Assembly (NCBI GenBank): GCA_946186575.1
Contig: CAMHNO010000006.1
Span: 1-64,000, forward strand
Direction: 5' to 3'
Source: an uncultured Prevotellaceae bacterium
GTDB taxonomy: Bacteria; Bacteroidota; Bacteroidia; Bacteroidales; Muribaculaceae
Length of the DNA: 64,000 nucleotides
Of this stretch, positions 52,329 to 60,574 are shown in pieces. The translations under genes and the position numbers were made by a program. A model generated the notes under the pieces. The model was not told the origin of the DNA and ran no database searches. It was given only the letters and a program-made list of their open reading frames with translations. Each line of letters opens with the position of its first letter. Within the stretch, counting starts at the first letter, position 1.

Positions 52329-54569
52329 TTAGTTGCCCAAGAGTATGTTGTAGACCATTGTGATGTCGACCGAAGTCACCAGTCCGTCACCGTCCTGGTC
52401 GCCGTTGACCAGTGAGCTCTGGTCGCCGTTGAGCATGTAGTTGTAGAGTGCTGTGACGTCGGTTGAGTTGACGCTGCCGTCGCCATTCACGTCGCCAGGA
52501 ATTGCTATTACTGGGTCGAGCTCTCCGTTGTGATAGATGGTGAAGTCGTCGAGATATCCGGCGAGGCTGGTAGAGCCAGCTGTGCACGCCACACGGTAGC
52601 GAGCAGGCACATTCACGTCCACCGAGTAGCAGATGGTGTTTTTCATCTTGGGGCCTGCCTGCACCGAGGTGTTGCCTATCGCGTTAGGCATTGCGGTCCA
52701 TGTCTTGCCCTGGTCGGTCGACATGTAGAGTGTGAGATTGGCGTTGATGTTGGTGGTGTTATAGAAGTCGAACGAAATCATGTAGGTCTTGTAGGCCACG
52801 TCGCTTGTCATGGTGGCGGTGCTTGGCTTTTTCATTGCTATCGAGATGTTGCCGCTGCCCTGCTCGGCCGATGCAGCAGTTGCTGGCCACGCCTTTGCGA
52901 GGGTCCATCCCGAGAGTGTTCCCTCGTCGGTTATTGATGAGTTGTTAGAGGTTTTCGGGGTCATCGGCTCAAAGTCCTCGACTACTGTAGTGAAGGTGCC
53001 GTCGCGCCTGACGTTGAACTTCACCACGCCGCCTTCTTCCTCATGGATGTTGTAGATGACATAATTGTTGCGCTTTCCGCCCCAAGCCTGCAGGTTGGCA
53101 TGGGTGTCGTTAGTCACCATGCTCACACCGCGTGAGCCGGGGAAGGCGTCGGTGGGCGACTGCAATGCGGTGGAGCCACCGGCGCGCAGCAGTTCGTAGT
53201 AGAGGCGGTTGGCGTTGCCGTTAGGAGCGTTGTTTGTCCACACAGAAGTGCTGGTTGAGTCCATGCGGGCTATTGTCAAGCCATGTCCTGGAGCGTAGGC
53301 ATCCCACTTGGTGCTCGTCTGGCGGTTGTCAATCAGGAACACCTCTTTATTGGTTGGGGTCTTGAGGATAAAGCCCTCGCCGCTTGTGCTGGTGGGGTTG
53401 ATGGTGTACTCGCCAGGGCTGTTGATAATCTGATAGTTGGCAAATCCAGTGCTGTAGCGGTCATACATGCTGTAGGCCACCGGAGTGCGTGCATTGTTTT
53501 GGTAGTTGCCGCCAGCCATCAGGTCCCACTCGCCTGGGTGCTGAGCCTCGCCGTTGGTGGCGTCGTCGTTCTCGTTAGTGTCGTAGAGGTCGGGCAGTCC
53601 CAGCACGTGGCTGAACTCGTGGCAGATGGTGCCAATGCCGTCGAAGATGCCATTGCTCTTGGCGTAGATATACTCGGCCGAGCAGGCATAGTCGCGGATG
53701 TACTTGCCGTCGTATTTCACGTAGGAGTAGAAGCTCGAGCGGTGCGGCCAGATGTGATTGGGGCTGCTGCTGTCGCTACTCGATGGTGTGTCGGCGTAGA
53801 TGAAGTAGATGAGGTCGACTGCGCCATTGTTGTCGAGGTCGTACTGGCTGAAGTCGACGTATGGGTTCACTTTCTGTACCGCATTCTGGAAGATGCTCGA
53901 AGCATACTGGTTGCCCTGATTCACTGAGTAATTAACCTCGACGGGTCCCACGATGTCGAACTGAGGTGTGAAGATGCCGTTGCTATTGTCGTGGAAGTAG
54001 TCGCGCACGCTACCGGTGCAGGTGCCGTAGGGGTTCCACGAGCCGTCCTCGTTGGTGTAGCCAGTGTAGTTCTCGTCGTTAATCATGTGGCTGTAGAACT
54101 CTTGCACGTCGCTGCGTGTGAAGTGGGCGTCGGTAAACTCCACCAGAATCACCAGGCCGTGGAAGTTGTTGTAGTTGATGCGGTTGAGGTGGGGCAGGGC
54201 GTCGCGCTGGGCGCGTGCCTTAATACCCTGTGCCACCCTCGCAGGCGACTTGAGGTTTTTGCCTATCGACTCGAGCCACATTTGGTCGGCAGCTGAGCGC
54301 TTGTCGGCGTCGCGCGCAACGATTTTAGAGTCCACTACATCGCCGCCTGCCAAGATGCCGTAGTTGTAGTAACCTTGCTGGTTCTTCACGATGGTGTATC
54401 CGTCCACAGTGGTAAGATACCCATAGAATTCATCTCCCTTGATTTGCACTGTGAGTTCCTCACCATTGGGTTGGGTTACCTTTTGAGGCGTAGGGATGGC
54501 GGGAACTGCGCTTGCTGTGATGCAAGCTAAGGCCATGCACAGTGATAAAAGCAGTTTTCTTGTCTTCAT
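52329..54569 (-). CDS. M6 family secreted metalloprotease with C-terminal dockerin
   Basis: About 746 residues from MKTRKLLLSLCMALACITASA (signal peptide; the earlier ATG adds 17 residues without sense). The N-terminal propeptide-like region has GDEFYGYLTTVDGYTIVKNQQGYYNYG, seen in M6 proteases. The catalytic domain has VILVEFTDAHF and the zinc motif CHEFSHVLGLPDLYD (HExxHxxGxxD). A beta-sandwich/choice-of-anchor segment follows. A dockerin closes the protein (DVNGDGSVNSTDVT and DQDGDGLVTSVDIT), ending YNILLGN, the same seven residues as the PAP2 protein at 11147. It probably degrades extracellular protein. Confidence 0.93.
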   Translation of the reverse strand: MKTRKLLLSLCMALACITASAVPAIPTPQKVTQPNGEELTVQIKGDEFYGYLTTVDGYTIVKNQQGYYNYGILAGGDVVDSKIVARDADKRSAADQMWLESIGKNLKSPARVAQGIKARAQRDALPHLNRINYNNFHGLVILVEFTDAHFTRSDVQEFYSHMINDENYTGYTNEDGSWNPYGTCTGSVRDYFHDNSNGIFTPQFDIVGPVEVNYSVNQGNQYASSIFQNAVQKVNPYVDFSQYDLDNNGAVDLIYFIYADTPSSSDSSSPNHIWPHRSSFYSYVKYDGKYIRDYACSAEYIYAKSNGIFDGIGTICHEFSHVLGLPDLYDTNENDDATNGEAQHPGEWDLMAGGNYQNNARTPVAYSMYDRYSTGFANYQIINSPGEYTINPTSTSGEGFILKTPTNKEVFLIDNRQTSTKWDAYAPGHGLTIARMDSTSTSVWTNNAPNGNANRLYYELLRAGGSTALQSPTDAFPGSRGVSMVTNDTHANLQAWGGKRNNYVIYNIHEEEGGVVKFNVRRDGTFTTVVEDFEPMTPKTSNNSSITDEGTLSGWTLAKAWPATAASAEQGSGNISIAMKKPSTATMTSDVAYKTYMISFDFYNTTNINANLTLYMSTDQGKTWTAMPNAIGNTSVQAGPKMKNTICYSVDVNVPARYRVACTAGSTSLAGYLDDFTIYHNGELDPVIAIPGDVNGDGSVNSTDVTALYNYMLNGDQSSLVNGDQDGDGLVTSVDITMVYNILLGN

Positions 54570-54687
54570 TAATGATATTTTTTTGTTTAATTTTTTCAAG
54601 TAAATTGCAAATATCGTCATTTTTTTTCAAAGAAGCAACAAGCGAGGCTAAAATTGACATAAAAGCTCACTTTTTCCACATTATATA

Positions 54688-54718
54688 TTTGAAGAAAGGA
54701 AAAATATACTTAACTTTG
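54688..54718 (+). promoter_or_regulatory. Promoter for the BY-kinase gene
   Basis: TTTG (54688-54691), 19-bp spacer, TAACTTTG (54711-54718). Leader of about 44 nt to ATG 54768. Confidence 0.75.
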
Positions 54719-54767
54719 CACGTTTTTAAGGAATACAAAGTCATCAATTATAACCCCTGTGATATCT

Positions 54768-57212
54768 ATGCAAGAGATTATTCAAGAATCCGCTCCCAGC
54801 AACAAAAGTTCGGAAAAGAAGAAGAATTTTAGCACTTCGATCCCCATCAAGGCATTTTTCAATGCATGCCTTCGCAACTGGTACTGGTTTGTGATTTCGG
54901 CTATCATCTGTAGCTGTATAGCATTGCTCAAGACCAAATCGGAGCCCAAGCTCTACAGCTCGAACGCGCTGATAATGCTCACCACCGAGACCAGCAAGCC
55001 ACAGGGCAGCCAGATGCAAATGTTTGGCGATTTGGGCATGATGGTGACCAGCGACCTTAGCAACGAGACCTACAAGGTCAAGAGCACCAAGCTCATGGAG
55101 AACGTGGTTGAGCATCTGGGGTTGAACATCATGTACTATGGGCGTGTGTACTTGCGTGACGTCAACACCTACAAGCACTCGCCAGTGCAAATCACTCCAC
55201 TCAAGGATGTCAAGAACAACTACTCTATCTCAATAGTTATCAAGGGAGAGAACGACTTTGAATACTGTGTCGATAGCAATAAAAACTGGAAGAAGGCACG
55301 CTTTGGCAGCAAGGTGAGCACACCCTATGGTCCAGTGGCAGTGACCAAGACCCGATTGTTCAACAACCAGTATCAAGGCTACACAGTGATAGCCCGCGTG
55401 GGCACCACCAACAGTGTTGCCAAGAGCTTGATAGGCAATCTCAAAGTGGAGCAGGCCGACAAGGTGAGCGACGTGCTCAGGCTCTCGATAGTGACCGACA
55501 ACTATGAGATGGGACGCGACGTGCTCAATGCGCTGATTGTTGCCTACAACCAAGATGGCATTGAAGACAAGAACCGTGTGGCGCGTAACACCGAGAACTT
55601 CATTGCCGAGCGCATCAACAGCATCTCGCAAGACCTGAGCGGTGTGGACAGCCGCATCGCTCAGTTGAAGGCCGCCAGCTCTAACGATGCCATGTATGCC
55701 GACCCCACGTCGGGAGCACGCTATCAGGAGAGTGCGCAGGACGCCAGCTTGCAGCTGAGCTTAGCCACTGGAGTGCGTGACTTTATCAACAAGTCGGGCG
55801 ACCGCGACCTCATTCCCAGCAACACGGGCATTGCCAACGCCGGCATAGAGGGGCAAATCAAGGAGTATAACGACGCGATGAACAAATATTTGAGCATTGC
55901 CGCCACTTCGAGCGACGAGAACCCAGTGATGCAGGAGCTCAGTCGCTCCCTTGCAACCCAGAAGGCAGCCATCATGCGCGCCATCAACAGCTACATCGGC
56001 CAGTTGAGTGCTACCGCTTCGCAGGCACAGTCCACTCAGGCCCAGGCCCAGAGCGGCCGTCAGCAGATGCCGTCGCACGAGAAGGCCATCACTCAAGTGG
56101 GCCGCCAGCAGAATGTCAAGGAGCAGTTGTATCTGTACCTGCTCAACAAGCGCGAGGAGAACGCCTTGCAGATTGCCATCACCGAGCCTAATGCCAAGGT
56201 GGTGGAGGAGGCCAGCGGCAGCTCATCGCCCATTTCGCCCAACACCACTCGAGCCCTTGCCATAGGTCTGCTCATTGGTTTGCTCATTCCTGCCGCCATC
56301 TTCTACCTGATATACTGGATACTCTCGCTCGACACCAAGATTCACAACCGTCACGACGTGGAAGACGTTTGCAACCTGCCCATCGTGGGCGAGATTCCGA
56401 GCAAGAGTCACAACCAGCGCGACAAGGAAGTGGTTGTGAGCGAGGAGTCGGTCGACCGTGTGTCGGAGGCACTGCGCATTGTGCGTGCCAACCTCGACTT
56501 TGTGTATGAGAAGAAAGAGGGCAGTGGCGTGGTGATGCAGCTCACGTCGACCCGTCCTGGCGAGGGCAAGAGCTTTATCTCTATAAACCTTGCCCTGACC
56601 TATGCTCACGTCGATAAGAAAGTGGTGGTTGTCGACCTTGACTTACGCAAAGGCCGCTTCTCGGAATATGTCGACGTTGAGACTCCCGTGGGTGTGAGTG
56701 CCTATCTCTCGGGCAAGGTGAGCAACATTAACGACATCTTAGTCAAAGGCTCGATTCATCCCAATCTTGATGTCATACCCCTGGGAGCCATCCCACCAAA
56801 TCCCACTGGATTGCTCATGGGCAAGCACTTGAAGGCCCTCATCGACGAGCTTCGCAGCAAGTATGACTACGTGTTGCTCGACACAGTGCCATTTGGCATA
56901 ATTGCCGATGCTTCGCTCATTAACCGCTATGTAGACCTGACAGTCTATGTGATTCGCGATGGCTTGATCGACAAGAAGTATCTGCTCGACCTTGAGCGAG
57001 GCAACAACGAGAAGAAGTACAAGAACCTCACTATCTTGATCAACGACATAAAGATCGACAAGAAGAATTATGGCTACGGCAGTGCCTACGGCTATGGCTA
57101 TGGTTATGGTTACGGCTATGGCTACGGCGACTCGTCAAAGCACAAGTCTCGCTTCAAGTTCAAGGGCAAGAAGTGGCAAAAGTCCACCGATAGTGGCAAT
57201 GCCGCCGTGTAG
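54768..57212 (+). CDS. Polysaccharide co-polymerase/BY-kinase (Wzc-like tyrosine autokinase)
   Basis: 814 residues from ATG 54768; a GTG three codons earlier is the alternative. The N-terminal Wzz domain sits between TM1 (about 35-55) and TM2 (about 500-522), with a coiled-coil periplasmic part. The cytoplasmic kinase has Walker A in RPGEGKSFISIN, Walker A' in VVVDLDLRKGRFS and Walker B in YVLLDTVPFG. The C-terminal tail carries nine tyrosines in alternating Tyr-Gly, the autophosphorylation cluster. Such proteins control chain length and export of capsule or exopolysaccharide. No wza, wzy or glycosyltransferase cluster follows; only an acyltransferase gene is next, so it is an orphan copy here. 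Confidence 0.93.
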   Translation: MQEIIQESAPSNKSSEKKKNFSTSIPIKAFFNACLRNWYWFVISAIICSCIALLKTKSEPKLYSSNALIMLTTETSKPQGSQMQMFGDLGMMVTSDLSNETYKVKSTKLMENVVEHLGLNIMYYGRVYLRDVNTYKHSPVQITPLKDVKNNYSISIVIKGENDFEYCVDSNKNWKKARFGSKVSTPYGPVAVTKTRLFNNQYQGYTVIARVGTTNSVAKSLIGNLKVEQADKVSDVLRLSIVTDNYEMGRDVLNALIVAYNQDGIEDKNRVARNTENFIAERINSISQDLSGVDSRIAQLKAASSNDAMYADPTSGARYQESAQDASLQLSLATGVRDFINKSGDRDLIPSNTGIANAGIEGQIKEYNDAMNKYLSIAATSSDENPVMQELSRSLATQKAAIMRAINSYIGQLSATASQAQSTQAQAQSGRQQMPSHEKAITQVGRQQNVKEQLYLYLLNKREENALQIAITEPNAKVVEEASGSSSPISPNTTRALAIGLLIGLLIPAAIFYLIYWILSLDTKIHNRHDVEDVCNLPIVGEIPSKSHNQRDKEVVVSEESVDRVSEALRIVRANLDFVYEKKEGSGVVMQLTSTRPGEGKSFISINLALTYAHVDKKVVVVDLDLRKGRFSEYVDVETPVGVSAYLSGKVSNINDILVKGSIHPNLDVIPLGAIPPNPTGLLMGKHLKALIDELRSKYDYVLLDTVPFGIIADASLINRYVDLTVYVIRDGLIDKKYLLDLERGNNEKKYKNLTILINDIKIDKKNYGYGSAYGYGYGYGYGYGYGDSSKHKSRFKFKGKKWQKSTDSGNAAV

Positions 57213-57243
57213 CGCGGCTGCCTATGCAGGCCGAGAAGAAAAA

Positions 57244-57300
57244 GAACGCCGCCCCCTGGCTCTCTCCCTGAAGCGAAGTGCCAGGCGGCGTTCATTTTTT
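57244..57300 (+). terminator. Intrinsic terminator of the BY-kinase gene
   Basis: GAACGCCGCC...CTGGC pairs with GCCAGGCGGCGTTC (10 + 5 bp with a small bulge), followed by ATTTTTT. Confidence 0.85.
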
Positions 57301-57321
57301 AATGCACAATGCATAATGCTC
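57301..57321. repeat. Three heptamers AATGCAY
   Basis: AATGCAC, AATGCAT, AATGCTC, immediately after the terminator T run. A second, weaker seven-periodic stretch (ACTAAAA, ACTAAAT) occurs at 57384-57397 before the acyltransferase start. Confidence 0.55.
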
Positions 57322-57404
57322 GCTGGTGATGAACGAGCTGACGCTCGCATTACACCAACACCACCGAGGACTACAACTCAAAAACTAAAAACTAAATACC
57401 TGAC

Positions 57405-58553
57405 ATGCAACTTTTAAAAGGCGATAAATTACTCACAAAGGTGCAGTGCGACGTGCTGCGTGGACTTGCAATCATGGGCATCTTCTTGCACAACTTCTGC
57501 CACTGGCTGCGGGGAGGATTTCATGAGAACGAGTATTGGTATTACCAGGAGAATAGCGATGCTGCCTGGAACTACTGGACAGCCGGAGGGCTGGATGTTT
57601 TTGCACCCATTCAGTTCTTTTCGTTTCTGGGGCACTATGGTGTGCCGCTGTTTCTGTTTCTGAGCGGTTTTGGGCTGGTGATGAAGTATGAACGCAGTGG
57701 GGCGTCGAGAGTGGGTGTTTTCACCTTTGTGGGATATCAGTGGCTCAAGCTCTTCAGGCTCATGCTGCTGGGCTTTGTGCTTAGCGCTCTCACCTACATA
57801 GCCTGTGGCAACGCCCCTCATCCGTGGAATGAGACCCTTGCCCAGTTGGGCATGGTGAGCAACTTTCTGTTCGTTAAGCCAGGTTCGGCAATCGTGCCAG
57901 GACCTTACTGGTTCTTTGGGTTGATGCTTGAGGTGTATGTAATATATCGCTTGTTGGTCTACAGCACCAGCCGTCACAAGCAGTGGCGATGGCTCATGCC
58001 GGTGCTCATTGCTGTTGTGGCATGGTTCGTGATGATGCTGTGCAAAGGGCATTCATTAAGACTCGAGTACTTGCGCTACAATGCTGCGGTGGCGATGCTC
58101 CCCTTTGCTCTGGGAGTGCTTGCAGGGCGATATGGCCTCCCTGCTTTGCCTCGCTGGCTGCTTGGTGTGGTAGCCGTGGTGTCGTTGCCCTTGCTGCTGG
58201 CGATGAATCTTAACTTTCATGCCTGGCTTTGGGCTCCAGTGCTTGTGATAGCAGGTGCGGTTGCCTTTGTGAAATGCTTTGAGGGCATGAGCGTGTGGTG
58301 CACGTCGTGGTTCATGAGACCACTGTCATGGCTTGGCGGGCTGTCGTCGATGGTCTTTGTGGTACATTCCATCCCTCGCATGCCCATCTTCAAGTACAAG
58401 CTGTGGAGCCAGACTTGCCTCAATGTGAGCGACTATGGCTGGATAGCACTTTACATAGTGCTTACACTCGTGCTGGCGTGGCTCTACAAGCAATACTTGC
58501 GGTTGATTCCCAACCCTCGGCTGCGTGGCAACAGTGTCAGTTTCAGAGCCTGA
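57405..58553 (+). CDS. Acyltransferase 3 family membrane protein
   Basis: 382 residues with about ten membrane segments. The N-terminus KVQCDVLRGLAIMGIFLHNFCHWL holds the conserved R and H of the acyltransferase 3 family, with H35 a likely catalytic residue; PLFLFLSGFGLVMKYE is the usual TM3 motif. Enzymes of this type O-acetylate or otherwise acylate sugars on surface glycans. It lies downstream of the BY-kinase, so it may decorate the same polysaccharide (inference). Its last 11 bp overlap the convergent TonB-CTD gene. Confidence 0.9.
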   Translation: MQLLKGDKLLTKVQCDVLRGLAIMGIFLHNFCHWLRGGFHENEYWYYQENSDAAWNYWTAGGLDVFAPIQFFSFLGHYGVPLFLFLSGFGLVMKYERSGASRVGVFTFVGYQWLKLFRLMLLGFVLSALTYIACGNAPHPWNETLAQLGMVSNFLFVKPGSAIVPGPYWFFGLMLEVYVIYRLLVYSTSRHKQWRWLMPVLIAVVAWFVMMLCKGHSLRLEYLRYNAAVAMLPFALGVLAGRYGLPALPRWLLGVVAVVSLPLLLAMNLNFHAWLWAPVLVIAGAVAFVKCFEGMSVWCTSWFMRPLSWLGGLSSMVFVVHSIPRMPIFKYKLWSQTCLNVSDYGWIALYIVLTLVLAWLYKQYLRLIPNPRLRGNSVSFRA

Positions 58554-58974
58554 AAGCAATGGGTAGCGTGCATCGCACGTTAACCTTGGTGTTGCTCATC
58601 TTCCCTGCTGTCCATCGTGGCATTTTGCTGATAACCCTCATGGCCTCGCGGTCGAGAGTCTGGTCGCCTGAGCTCCTGATGACCTGGATATTGAAGAGTT
58701 TGCCATCGGTGCCCACTATGAAGCTGCACAGCACGCGTCCCTGCACATGGTTGTGATAAGCGTTGTAGGGATACTCCCTTGTCTCGTTGATGAAGTTGAT
58801 CATTGATGTCTCACCTCCTGGGAATTGTGGCCTGATGTCGACATTGTCGTAGTCATAAACCGTACTGTAGCTGCCTTGTGCGTAATAGTTGCCATCACGC
58901 GACTGCGCGTTGCACATCACAATAGAGCACAGCGCTAAAACCAAAGTGGGAATTAATCGATTAAACATCATCAA
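58543..58974 (-). CDS. Exported TonB C-terminal-domain protein (143 aa)
   Basis: A signal peptide (to about residue 24, VMCNAQ) precedes a TonB_C fold: PQFPGGETSMINFINETREYP, VQGRVLCSFIVGTDGKLFNIQVIRSSGDQTLDREAMRVISKMPRW, KVNVRCTLPIAFRL. No membrane anchor remains after cleavage, and the usual Pro-rich periplasmic linker is missing, so it does not look like an energy-coupling TonB. The first three residues are Met-Met-Met; the exact start is uncertain. It ends inside the convergent acyltransferase gene. Confidence 0.85.
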   Translation of the reverse strand: MMMFNRLIPTLVLALCSIVMCNAQSRDGNYYAQGSYSTVYDYDNVDIRPQFPGGETSMINFINETREYPYNAYHNHVQGRVLCSFIVGTDGKLFNIQVIRSSGDQTLDREAMRVISKMPRWTAGKMSNTKVNVRCTLPIAFRL

Positions 58975-59275
58975 TAATCTCTATCACAAAATATGAACAA
59001 AAAAGTGATTCCTCCTCGTGGTGATGCAAACATTTGGAATAGTTTTCATGACCTTGAGCAAATTTCTATGCAAATATAAATGTGATTTTCTGAAAAACAA
59101 TAACTCAAGTGATTGATTTTGGTAATGATTAATAAGGTTTTGTTTTTTTTTACAAAATCCCCTTTTTTTATAGCCTCTTGTAAAAAAAATTAAACAAAAA
59201 GTGATTTTAGAAAAGGTGCTCAATACTAACAACGATTTTTTGACGTTATATATTTTAATGGAGATAAAATGTTTG
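58975..59275. other. AT-rich divergent intergenic region
   Basis: About 300 bp between the TonB-CTD gene and porQ, very AT-rich with poly-T tracts. No consensus promoter with both elements, hairpin or gene is seen. An open frame reaches upstream of porQ to 59201 but has no signal peptide at its start. Confidence 0.5.
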
Positions 59276-60304
59276 ATGCTCAGCTTTAAGAGAGAAATAT
59301 TGTCGATAATGTGCATGGCGGCCATTGCTACGGCGGCGAGCGCTCAAGATGGCACCACGGCCTATCAGTTCCTGAATGTGCCGGTGTCGTCGCACGTCTA
59401 TGCCTTAGGTGGTCACAACATCACCGAGATAGACGATGATATCAATCTTGTTGAGCAGAACCCATCGTTGCTGGGCAAAGAATTTGACCATCAGGTGGGA
59501 TTGAACTACATGCGCTACCTGGGTGGCACTAATTTCATGGGAGCCCGCTACGGTCAGGGAGTGGGCGAGCATGGAGCCTTCGGGGTGGGCATCCAGTACT
59601 ATGGCTATGGCAAGATGGATGCTACCGATGCCAGCGGCGCCGTAGTGGGTTCGTTCAATGCGAGCGACATGGCTTTCACACTCACTTATTCTCACGACAT
59701 CAGCGACCGTCTGCGTGGCGGTGTGAATCTGAAATATGTTCACTCGAGCTATGAAACCTATTCGGCAGGAGCAATTGCCGTTGACTTGGGTATCAACTAT
59801 TACAACCCCGACAACGACTTGTCGCTCTCGCTTGTTGCCAAGAACTTGGGTGGCCAGGTAAAGAAGTTTAACGACAAGAAAGACAAGCTGCCGTGGGACA
59901 TACAGGTGGGAATCAGCAAAGGACTTGGGTCGACACCCTTCCGCGTGTCGCTTACCGCCTATAACTTGACCAAGTGGAAGCTGCCATATTATGAACCTGC
60001 CGACAAGAACAACGTCAACAGCGACCTGGTCGAGAAAGACAAGTTTGCCAGCAACCTGTTTCGCCACCTGGTGTTTGGCCTGGAGTATATGCCCACGAGC
60101 AGCGTGTATATTGCTGCCGGCTACAACTACAAGACCCGTACCGACATGAGTGGCTACAAGCGCAACTTCCTGTCGGGATTCTCGATAGGTGGCGGTGTCA
60201 AGGTCAAGGCGTTTGGCTTTGGCGTGGCGTTTGCCCAGCCTCACACAGGCGCCACCACATTCATGTTCAACCTCACCACCTCGATAGGCGAGCTAATGAG
60301 GTAA
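59276..60304 (+). CDS. porQ: Type IX secretion system protein PorQ
   Basis: About 342 residues from ATG 59276 (MLSFKREILSIMCMAAIATAASAQ signal peptide); ATG 59258 is an alternative. The mature protein is a FadL/PorV-type barrel beginning DGTTAYQFLNVPVSSHVYALGGHNITEIDDDINLVEQNPSLLG. It continues with DLGINYYNPDNDLSLSLVAKNLGGQVKKFNDKKDKLPWDIQVGISKGL, the PorQ signature. PorQ acts with PorU, PorV and PorZ in the outer-membrane attachment complex that processes T9SS cargo. This supports the view that the tailed secreted protein at 3247 is T9SS cargo. Confidence 0.9.
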   Translation: MLSFKREILSIMCMAAIATAASAQDGTTAYQFLNVPVSSHVYALGGHNITEIDDDINLVEQNPSLLGKEFDHQVGLNYMRYLGGTNFMGARYGQGVGEHGAFGVGIQYYGYGKMDATDASGAVVGSFNASDMAFTLTYSHDISDRLRGGVNLKYVHSSYETYSAGAIAVDLGINYYNPDNDLSLSLVAKNLGGQVKKFNDKKDKLPWDIQVGISKGLGSTPFRVSLTAYNLTKWKLPYYEPADKNNVNSDLVEKDKFASNLFRHLVFGLEYMPTSSVYIAAGYNYKTRTDMSGYKRNFLSGFSIGGGVKVKAFGFGVAFAQPHTGATTFMFNLTTSIGELMR

Positions 60305-60382
60305 CATCACTACTCATTGTAATAATACAAAGACACCTGCGCAACAACCAGTGTTGTAATCGTCGCTATATTCTAAGAAAAA

Positions 60383-60420
60383 TGAGAAAAGGGGTTTTTA
60401 GTCCCTTTTCTCAATTTTTT
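60383..60420 (+). terminator. Intrinsic terminator of porQ
   Basis: TGAGAAAAGGG and CCCTTTTCTCA (11-bp perfect stem) around a 9-nt loop, followed by ATTTTTT. Confidence 0.85.
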
Positions 60421-60553
60421 GTGTGGCCGGCATGATGAAGCTGCAGAGGTTTTTACCTTCCTTAGTGACAGTCACCTCATCGCCTGGGGCCCGCCACTCC
60501 TGTTTCTCTTGTCGAAATATGTAATGATTAAAATGTCAGAGAAGCGATGTTAA

Positions 60554-60574
60554 AACTCACGACTCAGAACTCAG
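60554..60574. repeat. Three heptamers overlapping the acyltransferase 3' end
   Basis: AACTCAC, GACTCAG, AACTCAG on the plus strand. The stop codon of the acyltransferase (complement of 60557-60559) falls in the first unit and the last few codons are encoded by the array. Confidence 0.7.

Noticed and set aside
60421..60556. Minus-strand frame ending MPATQKIEKRD, suggesting the start of an AbiEi/DUF6088-like antitoxin
   Set aside because: The resemblance covers only a few residues, a stop follows at once, and the segment includes the porQ terminator. Not enough to call a gene or remnant.
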